Source of the DNA: Massilia phyllostachyos
Lineage (GTDB): Bacteria > Pseudomonadota > Gammaproteobacteria > Burkholderiales > Burkholderiaceae_D
Assembly (NCBI RefSeq): GCF_021044825.1
Contig: NZ_JAJNOC010000001.1
Coordinates: forward strand, 1,054,001-1,118,000
Reading direction: 5' to 3'
DNA length: 64,000 nt
Part shown: positions 44,204-52,128 of the stretch, piece by piece
How positions within the stretch are numbered: the stretch's first letter is position 1
Layout of the letters: each line of letters opens with the position of its first letter
Position numbers and translations under genes: made by a program
Notes under the pieces: generated by a model
The model's database searches: none
What the model was told of the DNA's origin: nothing
Seen by the model: the letters and a program-made list of their open reading frames with translations, nothing else

Positions 44204-45175
44204 TCAATGCATGGCCGCCCGCAATGCCGAAGCTTCGAAATACACGTGCTTGATGACCGGATGCTCGGCCGCGATCGCCGCCTCCAGCCGCGCAATCGCC
44301 TGCTCGACTTCATCGATGCGCATGCCGCGCCGGAACTGCACAGAGGCCGCCAGCAGCACCTCTTCCGGCCCCATCTGCATGGTGCGCAGGCTCGCCGCCG
44401 AATCCAGCGCCGGTTCGCGCGCAAACAGCGCGTGCAGGCTGGCGAGCTGCTCGCGGCCGATGCCTTCGCCGACCAGCAGGCCGCCGGTCTCGCGCGCCAG
44501 CATGAAGGCGGCGCCCACCAGCAGCAGGCCGATCAGGATCGAGGCCGCCGGATCAAGGTAGGGATTGTCGAAGGCGTGGCCGATGGCGATCCCGGCGGCG
44601 GCGATCGCCAGGCCGAGCAGCGCGGCCGAGTCTTCGATGAAGACCGTGAACACGGAGGCGTCCTTGCTGGCCCGCACCGCCTGCCACAGGCTGGTGCCCG
44701 GCTGGCGCACCGCGTTCAGCGCCTTGCGCGACACGTTCCAGCTATAGCCCTCGAACAGCGCGGCCACCGCCAGCACGACGTAGTTCCAGGTCGGGTCTTC
44801 CAGCGGTGGCGGGTTCTGCAGCGCCTCGACGCCATGGTAGATCGACAGCCCGCCGCCCAGCGAAAACACGGACAACGCCACGATCAGCGCCCAGAAATAG
44901 ACCGACTTGCCGTAGCCGAAAGGGTGCTTGCGGTCGGCCGGCCGCGCGGCGCGGCGCTCGCCCAGCAGCAGCAGGAACTCGTTGCCGGTGTCGACCGCCG
45001 AGTGGATCCCTTCGGCCACCATCGCCGCGCTGCCGGTGATGGCGGCGACGATGAACTTGGCGCAAGCGATGCCGAGGTTGGCGACGATGGCGGCGTAGAT
45101 GACTTTCTGCGAATCCTTGCGGGGCGCCTCCTGAACTGTTTCTGCGGCTGCCTTGCTGTCGTGCGCGATGCTCAT
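44204..45175 (-). CDS. Cation diffusion facilitator family transporter
   Basis: A 323-residue inner-membrane metal exporter with six helices and a C-terminal cytosolic domain. The metal-binding helix has AEGIHSAVDTGNEF, and later VFIEDSAALLGL. This FIEDSAALLG form is like the SLC30A9-type CDF group rather than classic CzcD. The C-terminal domain has MGPEEVLLAASVQF. I chose ATG 45175 for the GGAG five bases upstream. Substrate is probably Zn, Co or Ni, but there is no nearby metal regulator to help. Confidence 0.88.
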   Translation of the reverse strand: MSIAHDSKAAAETVQEAPRKDSQKVIYAAIVANLGIACAKFIVAAITGSAAMVAEGIHSAVDTGNEFLLLLGERRAARPADRKHPFGYGKSVYFWALIVALSVFSLGGGLSIYHGVEALQNPPPLEDPTWNYVVLAVAALFEGYSWNVSRKALNAVRQPGTSLWQAVRASKDASVFTVFIEDSAALLGLAIAAAGIAIGHAFDNPYLDPAASILIGLLLVGAAFMLARETGGLLVGEGIGREQLASLHALFAREPALDSAASLRTMQMGPEEVLLAASVQFRRGMRIDEVEQAIARLEAAIAAEHPVIKHVYFEASALRAAMH

Positions 45176-45286
45176 GGTTTCTCCAGGTCCGGTGTACAGG
45201 GTGGCGGACAAGGCGTGGATGCGTCTGTTAAGCGACGCACAGGGCAGGTGCTGTCATGAACACGACATGAAGGCGCGCTAAAGTGC

Positions 45287-45304
45287 ATGCGTCTCCTCAC
45301 GTAA
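45287..45304 (+). other. Possible leader peptide MRLLT ahead of a terminator
   Basis: ATG CGT CTC CTC ACG TAA. This five-codon frame runs into the first hairpin of the structured leader. It has no clear SD and may be chance, but its place is what one expects of an attenuator peptide. Confidence 0.25.
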
Positions 45305-45351
45305 CCAACGTGTTATCCGCCACTCGACTTGCGAGTCGGCGGATTTTTTTT
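45298..45351 (+). ncRNA. Hairpin plus strong intrinsic terminator in a leader or small RNA
   Basis: CACGT/ACGTG (45298-45302 / 45308-45312, loop AACCA) precedes a terminator stem of ATCCGCC-ACTCG (45315-45326) with CGAGT-C-GGCGGAT (45332-45344). That stem is 12 pairs with one bulged C and is followed by eight T. The gene to the left (CDF) points away, so no plus-strand gene ends here. It therefore terminates a short RNA starting within 45176-45290, or attenuates the gene at 45390, whose ATG is 39 bases downstream. Confidence 0.65.
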
Positions 45352-45389
45352 GCCGCATGCGATGCGTGCATGTTCTCAAGGAAGTCGTC

Positions 45390-45635
45390 ATGGAAACCTT
45401 ACTAGCTGAACGCCGTGCTTCTCCATCGCCCGCATCGGGCCACCCCCGGCCGCTCGACACCGAACGCATCGTCCGGCAGGCTGTGCTGCTCCAGGGAACC
45501 ATCGGAACGCCTGGCGCGGTCGAATTTCTCAAGTCGAATGGGGTCAAAAGCATGGTGATGGGCCGCGTGCTCTCGGGTGGCGCCATCCGCCGGGAGGATG
45601 CGCAGACCCGGGACAATCCGCAGGCATGGGATTGA
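45390..45635 (+). CDS. Hypothetical 81-residue protein
   Basis: A small soluble protein without a known family. The segment LLQGTIGTPGAVEFLKSNGVKSMVMGRVLSGG is conserved-looking. AAGGAA lies 7 bases before the ATG at 45390; the earlier in-frame start at 45357 lies next to the terminator U-run and lacks an SD. The gene follows a hairpin-terminator leader, so expression is probably attenuated. The function is unknown. Confidence 0.6.
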   Translation: METLLAERRASPSPASGHPRPLDTERIVRQAVLLQGTIGTPGAVEFLKSNGVKSMVMGRVLSGGAIRREDAQTRDNPQAWD

Positions 45636-45702
45636 ACCGGCACGCAGTTGCTTGTAAGCTGTAACTCACAAGCAACGTCCTTGAACTAATTTGGAGAACA
45701 AG

Positions 45703-45912
45703 ATGAGCAACGTCGTCAGCGCCGCACTCGAGTACGCCAGTCAGCACCAGGATGCCAGCGACCACGCCGAATGGCAGGTGCACTTCGTCGGCGACGAAAG
45801 CCGTACCGGACACATCGAGCATGTGCAGGACAATATCTATGCGCTGGTGAAGTCGAAAGGCGACACCTATTATTTCGACGCCGACAAGGTGATGTTCCTG
45901 CGCCTGAAGTAA
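45703..45912 (+). CDS. Hypothetical 69-residue protein
   Basis: A small acidic cytosolic protein, MSNVVSAALEYA..., with beta-type segments (WQVHFVGDESRTGHIEHV, NIYALVKSKGDTYYF). The ATG 45703 follows TTGGAGAAC, a good SD. It ends 5 bp before the convergent PhnD-like gene. I do not recognise a family; it resembles no toxin or regulator I know. Confidence 0.65.
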   Translation: MSNVVSAALEYASQHQDASDHAEWQVHFVGDESRTGHIEHVQDNIYALVKSKGDTYYFDADKVMFLRLK

Positions 45913-45916
45913 GCCT

Positions 45917-46801
45917 TCAATAAATCTCCCGCACGATCTGGTAGTCCCGGTCCGCCACCGGGACGAAGCGGGCCACGTTCAGCCGGTCCAGCACCGCCGC
46001 GCTCTGCGGCCCGCCGCGGTTCAGGAACGCGTCGCGGATTTTCTCCTTGACCGCGGCGCACAGCTGCCCGCGGAACACGAAGGGGTCGGTCGGAATCGCG
46101 TCCGAACGCCAGATCACCCGCAGCTGCGCCGCGATCGACGGATGGCGCGCCGCTTCCGACGCCAGGTTCTGGCTGCCCACGAAGGCGGCGTCGATCTGGC
46201 GCGCCAGCAGCTTGTTCACCGATTCGGTGTGGCTGCCGGTATAGCCCACCTGTCCAAACCAGGATTCCAGCCTGCCCCCCAGGAGCTTGCCGAACACGTG
46301 GCGCGGAATCAGGGCGCCGGAAGTGCTGTCCGGATCGACCAGCGCGAGGCGCTTGCCGCGCAGGGCATCGATGCTCGCGAGACCGCCGTCGGCCCGGACG
46401 ACCAGCAGCGAATGATAGAAGGGCCCGGCCGGCTGGAACGGTCCCGCCTTGTTGGCGTAGCTGGCAAAGGCGGTGAGCTGCGGATCGGCGCGCCGCGCCG
46501 ACACGTAGGAAGCCGGCCCGAGCCGCGCCAGCTGGACCGCGCCGGAGCCCAGCGCTTCCACCACCGCGCCGTAGGATGGCGCGACATAGGCCTCCACCGG
46601 GACCCCGAGCGCCGCCCGCAGCTTGTCGAGCAGCGGCTGCAGCTCGGCCAGCTCCTGCTTGACGTCGCCGCGCGGGATGATGGAAAAGCGCAGCCGCGCC
46701 GGGTTCTCGCAGCTTGCTGCGAACGAGACAGGGCTGTGGCCGGCGAGCGCCAGCAGCATGGGCAGCCGGCAGAGCGTACGGCGGCGCGTCGATGGATTCA
46801 T
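45917..46801 (-). CDS. PhnD-like periplasmic binding protein
   Basis: A 294-residue phosphate/phosphonate ABC-type binding protein with a signal peptide (about 1-29, ending SFAA). The fold is visible from LRFSIIPRGDVKQE, VEALGSGAVQLARLGPASYV, LVDPDSTSGALIPRHVF and IDAAFVGSQNLASEA. PhnD-type proteins may serve a transporter or act as sensory receptors; no phnC or phnE is near. It starts 5 bp after the stop of the upstream GGDEF-EAL gene, so it is most simply the periplasmic receptor for that protein. Similar PhnD-sensor pairs are known in other signal-transduction systems, as I recall. Confidence 0.85.
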   Translation of the reverse strand: MNPSTRRRTLCRLPMLLALAGHSPVSFAASCENPARLRFSIIPRGDVKQELAELQPLLDKLRAALGVPVEAYVAPSYGAVVEALGSGAVQLARLGPASYVSARRADPQLTAFASYANKAGPFQPAGPFYHSLLVVRADGGLASIDALRGKRLALVDPDSTSGALIPRHVFGKLLGGRLESWFGQVGYTGSHTESVNKLLARQIDAAFVGSQNLASEAARHPSIAAQLRVIWRSDAIPTDPFVFRGQLCAAVKEKIRDAFLNRGGPQSAAVLDRLNVARFVPVADRDYQIVREIY

Positions 46802-46806
46802 GGCGC

Positions 46807-49125
46807 TCAGAAGGAATAGATTTTCTTGTGAAGGATGGCCGCGGCCTGCTCCGCCGCCACCGGCCGCTGCAGGTAGAAGCCCTGCACCTGGTCGCAGCCG
46901 GCAGCCTTCAGGTGCACCAGCTGGTCGCGCGTTTCGACGCCCTCGGCGACCACCGTCAGGCCGAGGTTGTGGGCCAGCGAGATCGTCGAGGCGACGATGA
47001 CGGCGTCGTTGGTATCGTTGCGGATGTCGCCGATGAAGGAGCGGTCGATCTTGACGGTGCTGATCGGGAGCTGCTTGAGGCGGCTGAGGCCGGAAAAGCC
47101 GGTGCCGAAATCGTCCAGCGCCAGCCGGATGCCGGCCCGGGCCAGTTCGTCCAGGTTGCGCTGCGCCACCGGCGTGTCCTCGATCAGGCTGCTCTCGGTA
47201 ATCTCGATCTCGATCAGCGCCGCCTCGATGCCGTGCTCGAGCAGGGTGGCGATGAAGTCGCCGGTCAGCTTGTCGTCGCGCAGCTGGCGCGCCGAGACAT
47301 TGATCGCCACCGGCACCAGCGGCACCCCGTCCAGGCGCCAGGCGGCGAGCTGGCGGCACACGGCATCGATGATCCAGCGCCCGAGCCGGACGATGAAATC
47401 CTGCTCCTCGGCCAGGGGGATGAAGTCGCCTGGGAAGATCAGGCCATGCTCCGGGTGGTCCCAGCGGATCAGCGCTTCCAGGCCGACCACCTCCAGGGTT
47501 TCCAGCAGGAGCTTGGGCTGGAAGTGCAGGCGGAACTCGCCCTCCTGCAGGGCCGGCCGGAAGCGGGCGGCGAGCTCGGTGTGCAGCGCGCTGGAGGCGT
47601 TCAGCGAGACGTCGTAGAAACTGAAGAAGCCGCGGCCGCGCGACTTGACGCTGTACATCGCCTGGTCGGCATGCAGCAGCAGCTGGTCGAGATCCTGGCC
47701 GTCGCGCGGGTAGAGCGCGATGCCGACGCTCGGCGTGGTGTCGACGTCGTGCCCGTCGAGATCGGGATAGACCGCCGACAGGTTCTGCACCAGCTTGCCG
47801 GCCAGCTGGGCGACGAACTCTTCCGACGGCACTTCGGACAGCAAGACCACGAATTCGTCGCCACCCAGGCGCGCCACCAGGTCGTAGTCGCGCACCGCGG
47901 CGCGCAGGCGGGCCGCCACCCCCTTCAGGAGCTGGTCGCCGACTCCGTGGCCCAGGGTGTCGTTGATGAGCTTGAAGCGATCCAGGTCGAAGAACAGCAG
48001 CGCGTACAGGTTCCTGCTGCGCCTGGCCCGCTTGAGTTCCGCCGCCGCCATTTCCTGGAACATCCGGCGGTTGGCCAGGCCGGTCAGGTGGTCCTGCGAG
48101 GCCAGCGCCAGCGCGCGCACCTTTTCCTGTTCGAGCTGGCCGATCAGGCGCTGCTTTTCCTGTTCCGAAGTCGCCACCTCCCGGTGCAGGCGCTGCTGGC
48201 GCCAAAGGCCCATCGAGACGGCAAGCGTCAGCACCAGCACGATGGCCGAGTAGACGCTCGAGCGCACCAGGTAGGAATGGTGCTGGGCTTCGAGCTTGCC
48301 GAGCAGCAGGGCAGGATCCTGGATGACCGAGACCCGGATCGGAATGTCGTTCAGCGCCCGCTGCGCCAGCAGCTGCCCGACGCCGCCGCCTTCGGCCGGC
48401 GCCGCCTGCGGCATCAGGATGCCGCCCTGCATCACCGCCAGCGGCGTGCCGTCCTGGTGCACGATCTCGATGCGTCCGCCCGGCCCCAGGTCGACGTTGC
48501 GGTAGCTGCCGAGGAAGTAGCCGAGGTCGACCAGGGCGCCGTAATAGCCGCGCGCCGCTCGCTCTTCCCCGAGCCGGACCAGCACCGGCAGGCGCCACGG
48601 GGTGCGCTCGCCGGCGGACGGGTAGCCGACCGCGATGCGCGCCGCCTCGCCCGCCTGGGCTCCTTTATCTCCCCCGCCCAGCGCGCGCGCGAGAACCGCG
48701 CGCAGCTCGGCTTCCTGGCCGCGCCCGGCCGACGAGTAGACCAGCTCGCCCCGGGCATCGAAGACCGCCGCGCGCACGTAGGCCGAGTCGCCGACCTGCT
48801 GCGGGTTCAGCCGGAACACATTGGCGGGGCCGGACTTGCCGAAGTCTTCGGCGATACGCGCATACAGCCTGGCGCGGCCCAGCACTTCCTCGAGATTGGT
48901 GGCGACGATCAGCACGATGTTCTCGCCGCTGGTGGTCGCAGTATGCCGGGCCACGGCCTTTTCCTGTTCCACCCGGTCGGCGTAGAACAGCCAGATCGAA
49001 ATCATGATCGTGACGCCCAGGATGCATGTCACGGGAATCAGGGCGGAGCTGACCATGGCCAGGACGTGGTGGCGCAGCGCGGACAAGGTGGACGGCGTGG
49101 AATAAGGCACTTGCGAGGGGGACAC
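46807..49125 (-). CDS. Membrane GGDEF-EAL c-di-GMP protein with periplasmic sensor
   Basis: A protein of about 772 residues. The first helix (about 20-40) and a second one (about 300-320) enclose a periplasmic sensor domain, followed by a short coiled coil, a GGDEF domain and an EAL domain. GGDEF is intact with the I-site RDYD before it. EAL is intact (EALIRW, NVSARQ, EITESS, DDFGTGFS, KIDRSF, AEGVET). The start is uncertain: GTG at 49125 was chosen, while the frame is open up to a TTG at 49194. It is co-transcribed with the PhnD-like gene. PHO-box-like repeats lie just upstream. Confidence 0.9.
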   Translation of the reverse strand: MSPSQVPYSTPSTLSALRHHVLAMVSSALIPVTCILGVTIMISIWLFYADRVEQEKAVARHTATTSGENIVLIVATNLEEVLGRARLYARIAEDFGKSGPANVFRLNPQQVGDSAYVRAAVFDARGELVYSSAGRGQEAELRAVLARALGGGDKGAQAGEAARIAVGYPSAGERTPWRLPVLVRLGEERAARGYYGALVDLGYFLGSYRNVDLGPGGRIEIVHQDGTPLAVMQGGILMPQAAPAEGGGVGQLLAQRALNDIPIRVSVIQDPALLLGKLEAQHHSYLVRSSVYSAIVLVLTLAVSMGLWRQQRLHREVATSEQEKQRLIGQLEQEKVRALALASQDHLTGLANRRMFQEMAAAELKRARRSRNLYALLFFDLDRFKLINDTLGHGVGDQLLKGVAARLRAAVRDYDLVARLGGDEFVVLLSEVPSEEFVAQLAGKLVQNLSAVYPDLDGHDVDTTPSVGIALYPRDGQDLDQLLLHADQAMYSVKSRGRGFFSFYDVSLNASSALHTELAARFRPALQEGEFRLHFQPKLLLETLEVVGLEALIRWDHPEHGLIFPGDFIPLAEEQDFIVRLGRWIIDAVCRQLAAWRLDGVPLVPVAINVSARQLRDDKLTGDFIATLLEHGIEAALIEIEITESSLIEDTPVAQRNLDELARAGIRLALDDFGTGFSGLSRLKQLPISTVKIDRSFIGDIRNDTNDAVIVASTISLAHNLGLTVVAEGVETRDQLVHLKAAGCDQVQGFYLQRPVAAEQAAAILHKKIYSF

Positions 49126-49164
49126 AAGCTGAAGTTGCCTAACGTTATCACTGTCATATTGCAG

Positions 49165-49193
49165 CTTCGTGACAGATGGGTGACATCGTGACA
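49165..49193 (-). promoter_or_regulatory. Direct TGTCAC repeats, PHO-box-like
   Basis: On the minus strand the sequence has TGTCAC at 49193-49188, again at 49185-49180 and again at 49174-49169. The second and third are exactly 11 bases apart (7-mers ATGTCAC and CTGTCAC with four bases between), as in the PhoB box of two CTGTCAT-type repeats. The site is about 45 bases upstream of the GTG start chosen for the GGDEF-EAL gene. The spacer bases are less AT-rich than in a classic box. Confidence 0.5.
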
Positions 49194-49295
49194 AGCGAAT
49201 GCCAGCGGCGTTGCGAATGTAATGACGCCAACAAGGCGACAGGAAGTTTTCATGGCCGATATGATCTAAGCAAGAAAATCACCAAGGACCATTCC

Positions 49296-49727
49296 ATGTC
49301 TACGACGATGACGGCCAGCCCGGCCTATCGCAGCACACCCGGACCTGTGCATACCATCCTGCTTGCCGGCTCCGTTCCCCTGTACCTGGGCGCATTGCTG
49401 AGCGATCTCGCCTACAACGACAGCCACCAGATCCAGTGGAGCAATTTTGCCTCCTGGCTGCTCGCCGGCGCCGAGCTCTTCTGCGGCCTGGCCCTGCTGT
49501 TCGCCCTGGTCAATCTGCTGCGCCAACAGCGCAAGGCCGGGCGCCCCCTGCTGTATTTCGTACTGCTGTTGCTGACCTTCGTGCTGGGACTGATCAACTG
49601 CTTCCAGCATGCGAAGGATGCCTGGGCCATCATGCCGGGCGCGCTGATTTATTCGGTCATCGTCACCGTGCTGGCGATCGCCGCCGCCTGGGTCGGCCTC
49701 ACCACCCGCGTGGGAGGTGCGGCATGA
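49296..49727 (+). CDS. DUF2231 membrane protein
   Basis: A 143-residue inner-membrane protein with four helices. The pattern GPVHTILLAGSVPLYLGALLSDLAY and PGALIYSVIVTVL fits DUF2231, whose members often sit next to soluble dehydrogenases of the sorbosone type. AAGGA lies 8 bases before the ATG at 49296. It overlaps the next gene in an ATGA junction, so the pair is coupled. It may handle electrons or an unknown cofactor; no function is proven. Confidence 0.78.
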   Translation: MSTTMTASPAYRSTPGPVHTILLAGSVPLYLGALLSDLAYNDSHQIQWSNFASWLLAGAELFCGLALLFALVNLLRQQRKAGRPLLYFVLLLLTFVLGLINCFQHAKDAWAIMPGALIYSVIVTVLAIAAAWVGLTTRVGGAA

Positions 49728-51016
49728 AGCGCCTGACACCACTGGCATTGGCCGCGATGGCGCTGCTCCTGGCCGCATGCGGCGAAAAGGGCGCGGACAC
49801 GCAGGCGCGCGGCGCGGATCCCAAGCTGCCCGCGCCGGAGCGCGGCCTGCTGCCGAGCATGAAGATCGCCGAGCCGGAAGCATGGGGCAACCTGAAGCCG
49901 ACCGTGCCCCAGGGCTTCACCGTCACCGCGATCGCGACCGACCTCAAGGTGCCGCGCCAGACCCTGGTGCTGCCGAACGGCGACATCCTGGTCGCGGAAG
50001 GCAAGGGCGGCAATGCCGCCAAGCTGAAGCCGAAGGACGTGATCGCCGGCTACATCAAGGCCAAGGGCAATACCTCGGTCAAGGGCGGCAACCGCCTGAC
50101 CCTGCTGCGCGACGCCGACGGCGACGGCAAGTACGAGCTGAGCACCGTATACGCGGAAAACCTGAACGCGCCCTACGGCCTGGCCTACGCCAACAACAAG
50201 ATCTACGTCGCCAACCAGGACGAGCTGGTCAGCTTCGACTACCAGGAAGGCCAGACCAGGGCCGCCAGCACGCCCACCAGCATCGCCAAGCTGCCGGGCG
50301 AGATCAACCACCACTGGACCAAGTCGCTGGCGATCAGCGCCGACGGCCGCTTCGCCTACGTCGGCATCGGCTCGAACAGCAACATCACCGAGCGCGGCAT
50401 GGAAGCCGAGCGCGACCGCGCCATGGTGTGGCAGATCGACGTCAACACCGGCGCCTACAAACCCTACGTGACCGGCATCCGCAACCCGACCGCGCTGGCG
50501 ATCCAGCCCGGCACCGGCCAGGTGTGGGCGGTGGTCAACGAGCGCGACGAACTGGGCCCGGACCTGGTGCCGGACTACCTGACCTCGCTGAAGGAAGGCG
50601 CGTTCTACGGCTGGCCCTACAGCTACTGGGGCCAGAACGTCGACCACCGCGTGCAGCCGCAGGATCCGAAGAAGGTCGCCTCGGCGATCAAGCCGGATTA
50701 CGCGCTGGGCTCGCACGTCGCGGCGCTGGGCCTGGCGTTTTCATCGCCTGTGATGGGCGAGGCGTTCGCCAACGGCGTGTTCGTGGGCGAGCACGGCAGC
50801 TGGAACCGCAGCCAGCCGGTGGGCTACAAGGTGGTCTTCGTGCCGTTCGCCGATGGACGTCCGGCCGGGCAGCCGGTCGACTTCGTCACGGGCTTCCGGG
50901 ATAACGACGGCAAGACGCGCGGGCGTCCGGTCGGCGTGACCGTCGATCCGCGCGGCGCATTGATCGTGGCGGACGACCTGTCGAACACCGTGTGGCGAGT
51001 GGCGAAGAGCCGCTGA
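49724..51016 (+). CDS. Sorbosone dehydrogenase-family lipoprotein
   Basis: A 430-residue exported lipoprotein with the lipobox LLLAACGEK. The body is a six-bladed PQQ-type propeller related to L-sorbosone and soluble glucose dehydrogenases. Motifs include VPRQTLVLPNGDILVAEGKG, LNAPYGLAYANNKIYVAN, GIRNPTALAIQP and VFVGEHGSWNRSQPVGYKV. PQQ dependence is likely but unproven. It is coupled to the DUF2231 gene, and the two may form a periplasmic oxidation unit. Confidence 0.85.
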   Translation: MKRLTPLALAAMALLLAACGEKGADTQARGADPKLPAPERGLLPSMKIAEPEAWGNLKPTVPQGFTVTAIATDLKVPRQTLVLPNGDILVAEGKGGNAAKLKPKDVIAGYIKAKGNTSVKGGNRLTLLRDADGDGKYELSTVYAENLNAPYGLAYANNKIYVANQDELVSFDYQEGQTRAASTPTSIAKLPGEINHHWTKSLAISADGRFAYVGIGSNSNITERGMEAERDRAMVWQIDVNTGAYKPYVTGIRNPTALAIQPGTGQVWAVVNERDELGPDLVPDYLTSLKEGAFYGWPYSYWGQNVDHRVQPQDPKKVASAIKPDYALGSHVAALGLAFSSPVMGEAFANGVFVGEHGSWNRSQPVGYKVVFVPFADGRPAGQPVDFVTGFRDNDGKTRGRPVGVTVDPRGALIVADDLSNTVWRVAKSR

Positions 51017-51026
51017 GCGGGCCGCA

Positions 51027-51983
51027 TCACGCCTCGCTGTCGCAAACCTGGTCGCGTCCAGCGGACTTGGCCTGGTAGAGGCGGCGGTCGACCCGGTCCA
51101 GGAACACCGCCGCGTCGTCATGGGAGCCGGGCACGATGGTCGCGGCGCCCATGCTGATGGTGACCGTGCGGCCGGCGCCGGAACTGGCGTGGGTGATCGC
51201 CTCGTTGCGCAGCAGCTTGCGGCAGCGCTCGGCGACACCGCGCGCCGCTTCCGCATCGGTGGCAGGCAACAGCAGCACGAATTCCTCGCCGCCGAAACGC
51301 GCGCACAGGTCGCGTGAACGCGAGGCGCACGTATCGAGCACCGCCGCCACCCGGCGCAGGCAGGCATCGCCCTGGACGTGGCCGTAGCGGTCGTTGTACT
51401 GCTTGAAATAATCGATGTCGATCATCACCAGCGACAGCGGTTCGCCCGTCGCCTGCGCCTTTGCCCATTCGACTGGATACATGGTGTCGAACATGCGGCG
51501 GTTGGCGATGCCGGTCAGGCTGTCGCGGTAGGACAGCGCTTCCAGGTCGCGCTGCAGCTGCAGGATCTTGTCCTCGGCCTGCTTGCGTTCGGTAATATCG
51601 AACATGAAGCCGACCAGCGCTTCCACGCTGCCATCGGGCTTGCGCACCACATGCACCACGTCGCGGATCCAGACGTAATCGCCGTCGCGCGTGAGGGCGC
51701 GGTAGTCGGCTTCGTGGTCCACGCCCTGCTGCGACTGCGCGACGCAGAAATCGACGGTCTTCTGGCGGTCTTCCGGATGCATGCGCTCGGCCCAGTCGTT
51801 CACCGACAGCCAGCTCGCCGGGCTCCAGCCGAGCAATGCTTCGATCTGCGGCCCGATGTAGGTGAACTGCATGGTCGACCAGTCGATGCGCCAGGGAATG
51901 GCCTTGGTCGATTCAAGAAGGGTGCGATAGACCCCCGGCGGATCGCAGGGGCCGGATACGGCAGGACACAATATGGCATTCAT
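51027..51983 (-). CDS. PAS-GGDEF diguanylate cyclase
   Basis: A 318-residue cytosolic cyclase. A PAS domain (about 25-145, ending FMFDITERKQAE) is joined by a short coiled coil to a GGDEF domain (about 160-318). The active-site motif is GGEEF and RSRD five residues upstream is the I-site, so the protein is expected to make c-di-GMP and be feedback-inhibited. I chose ATG 51983 because of an AGG upstream and the family-like start; the frame opens at 52031. It converges on the sorbosone dehydrogenase gene. Confidence 0.9.
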   Translation of the reverse strand: MNAILCPAVSGPCDPPGVYRTLLESTKAIPWRIDWSTMQFTYIGPQIEALLGWSPASWLSVNDWAERMHPEDRQKTVDFCVAQSQQGVDHEADYRALTRDGDYVWIRDVVHVVRKPDGSVEALVGFMFDITERKQAEDKILQLQRDLEALSYRDSLTGIANRRMFDTMYPVEWAKAQATGEPLSLVMIDIDYFKQYNDRYGHVQGDACLRRVAAVLDTCASRSRDLCARFGGEEFVLLLPATDAEAARGVAERCRKLLRNEAITHASSGAGRTVTISMGAATIVPGSHDDAAVFLDRVDRRLYQAKSAGRDQVCDSEA

Positions 51984-52128
51984 GACTGACCTATGCAAAA
52001 AGGGTGAGCCATTGTGCACTGGAAATGCCACCTGTCGTCAATACAATGTTGCGGTTTCGATACGGCGTTCGCAGGCTGCCGTCGAGGCCGCGTCCGGATA
52101 TCAGACCCGGCCCCGACAGTAGTTCACC

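Noticed and set aside
49125..49194. Alternative TTG start at 49194 for the GGDEF-EAL gene
   Set aside because: It lies inside the TGTCAC repeats and the added residues look non-coding; kept only as an uncertainty.
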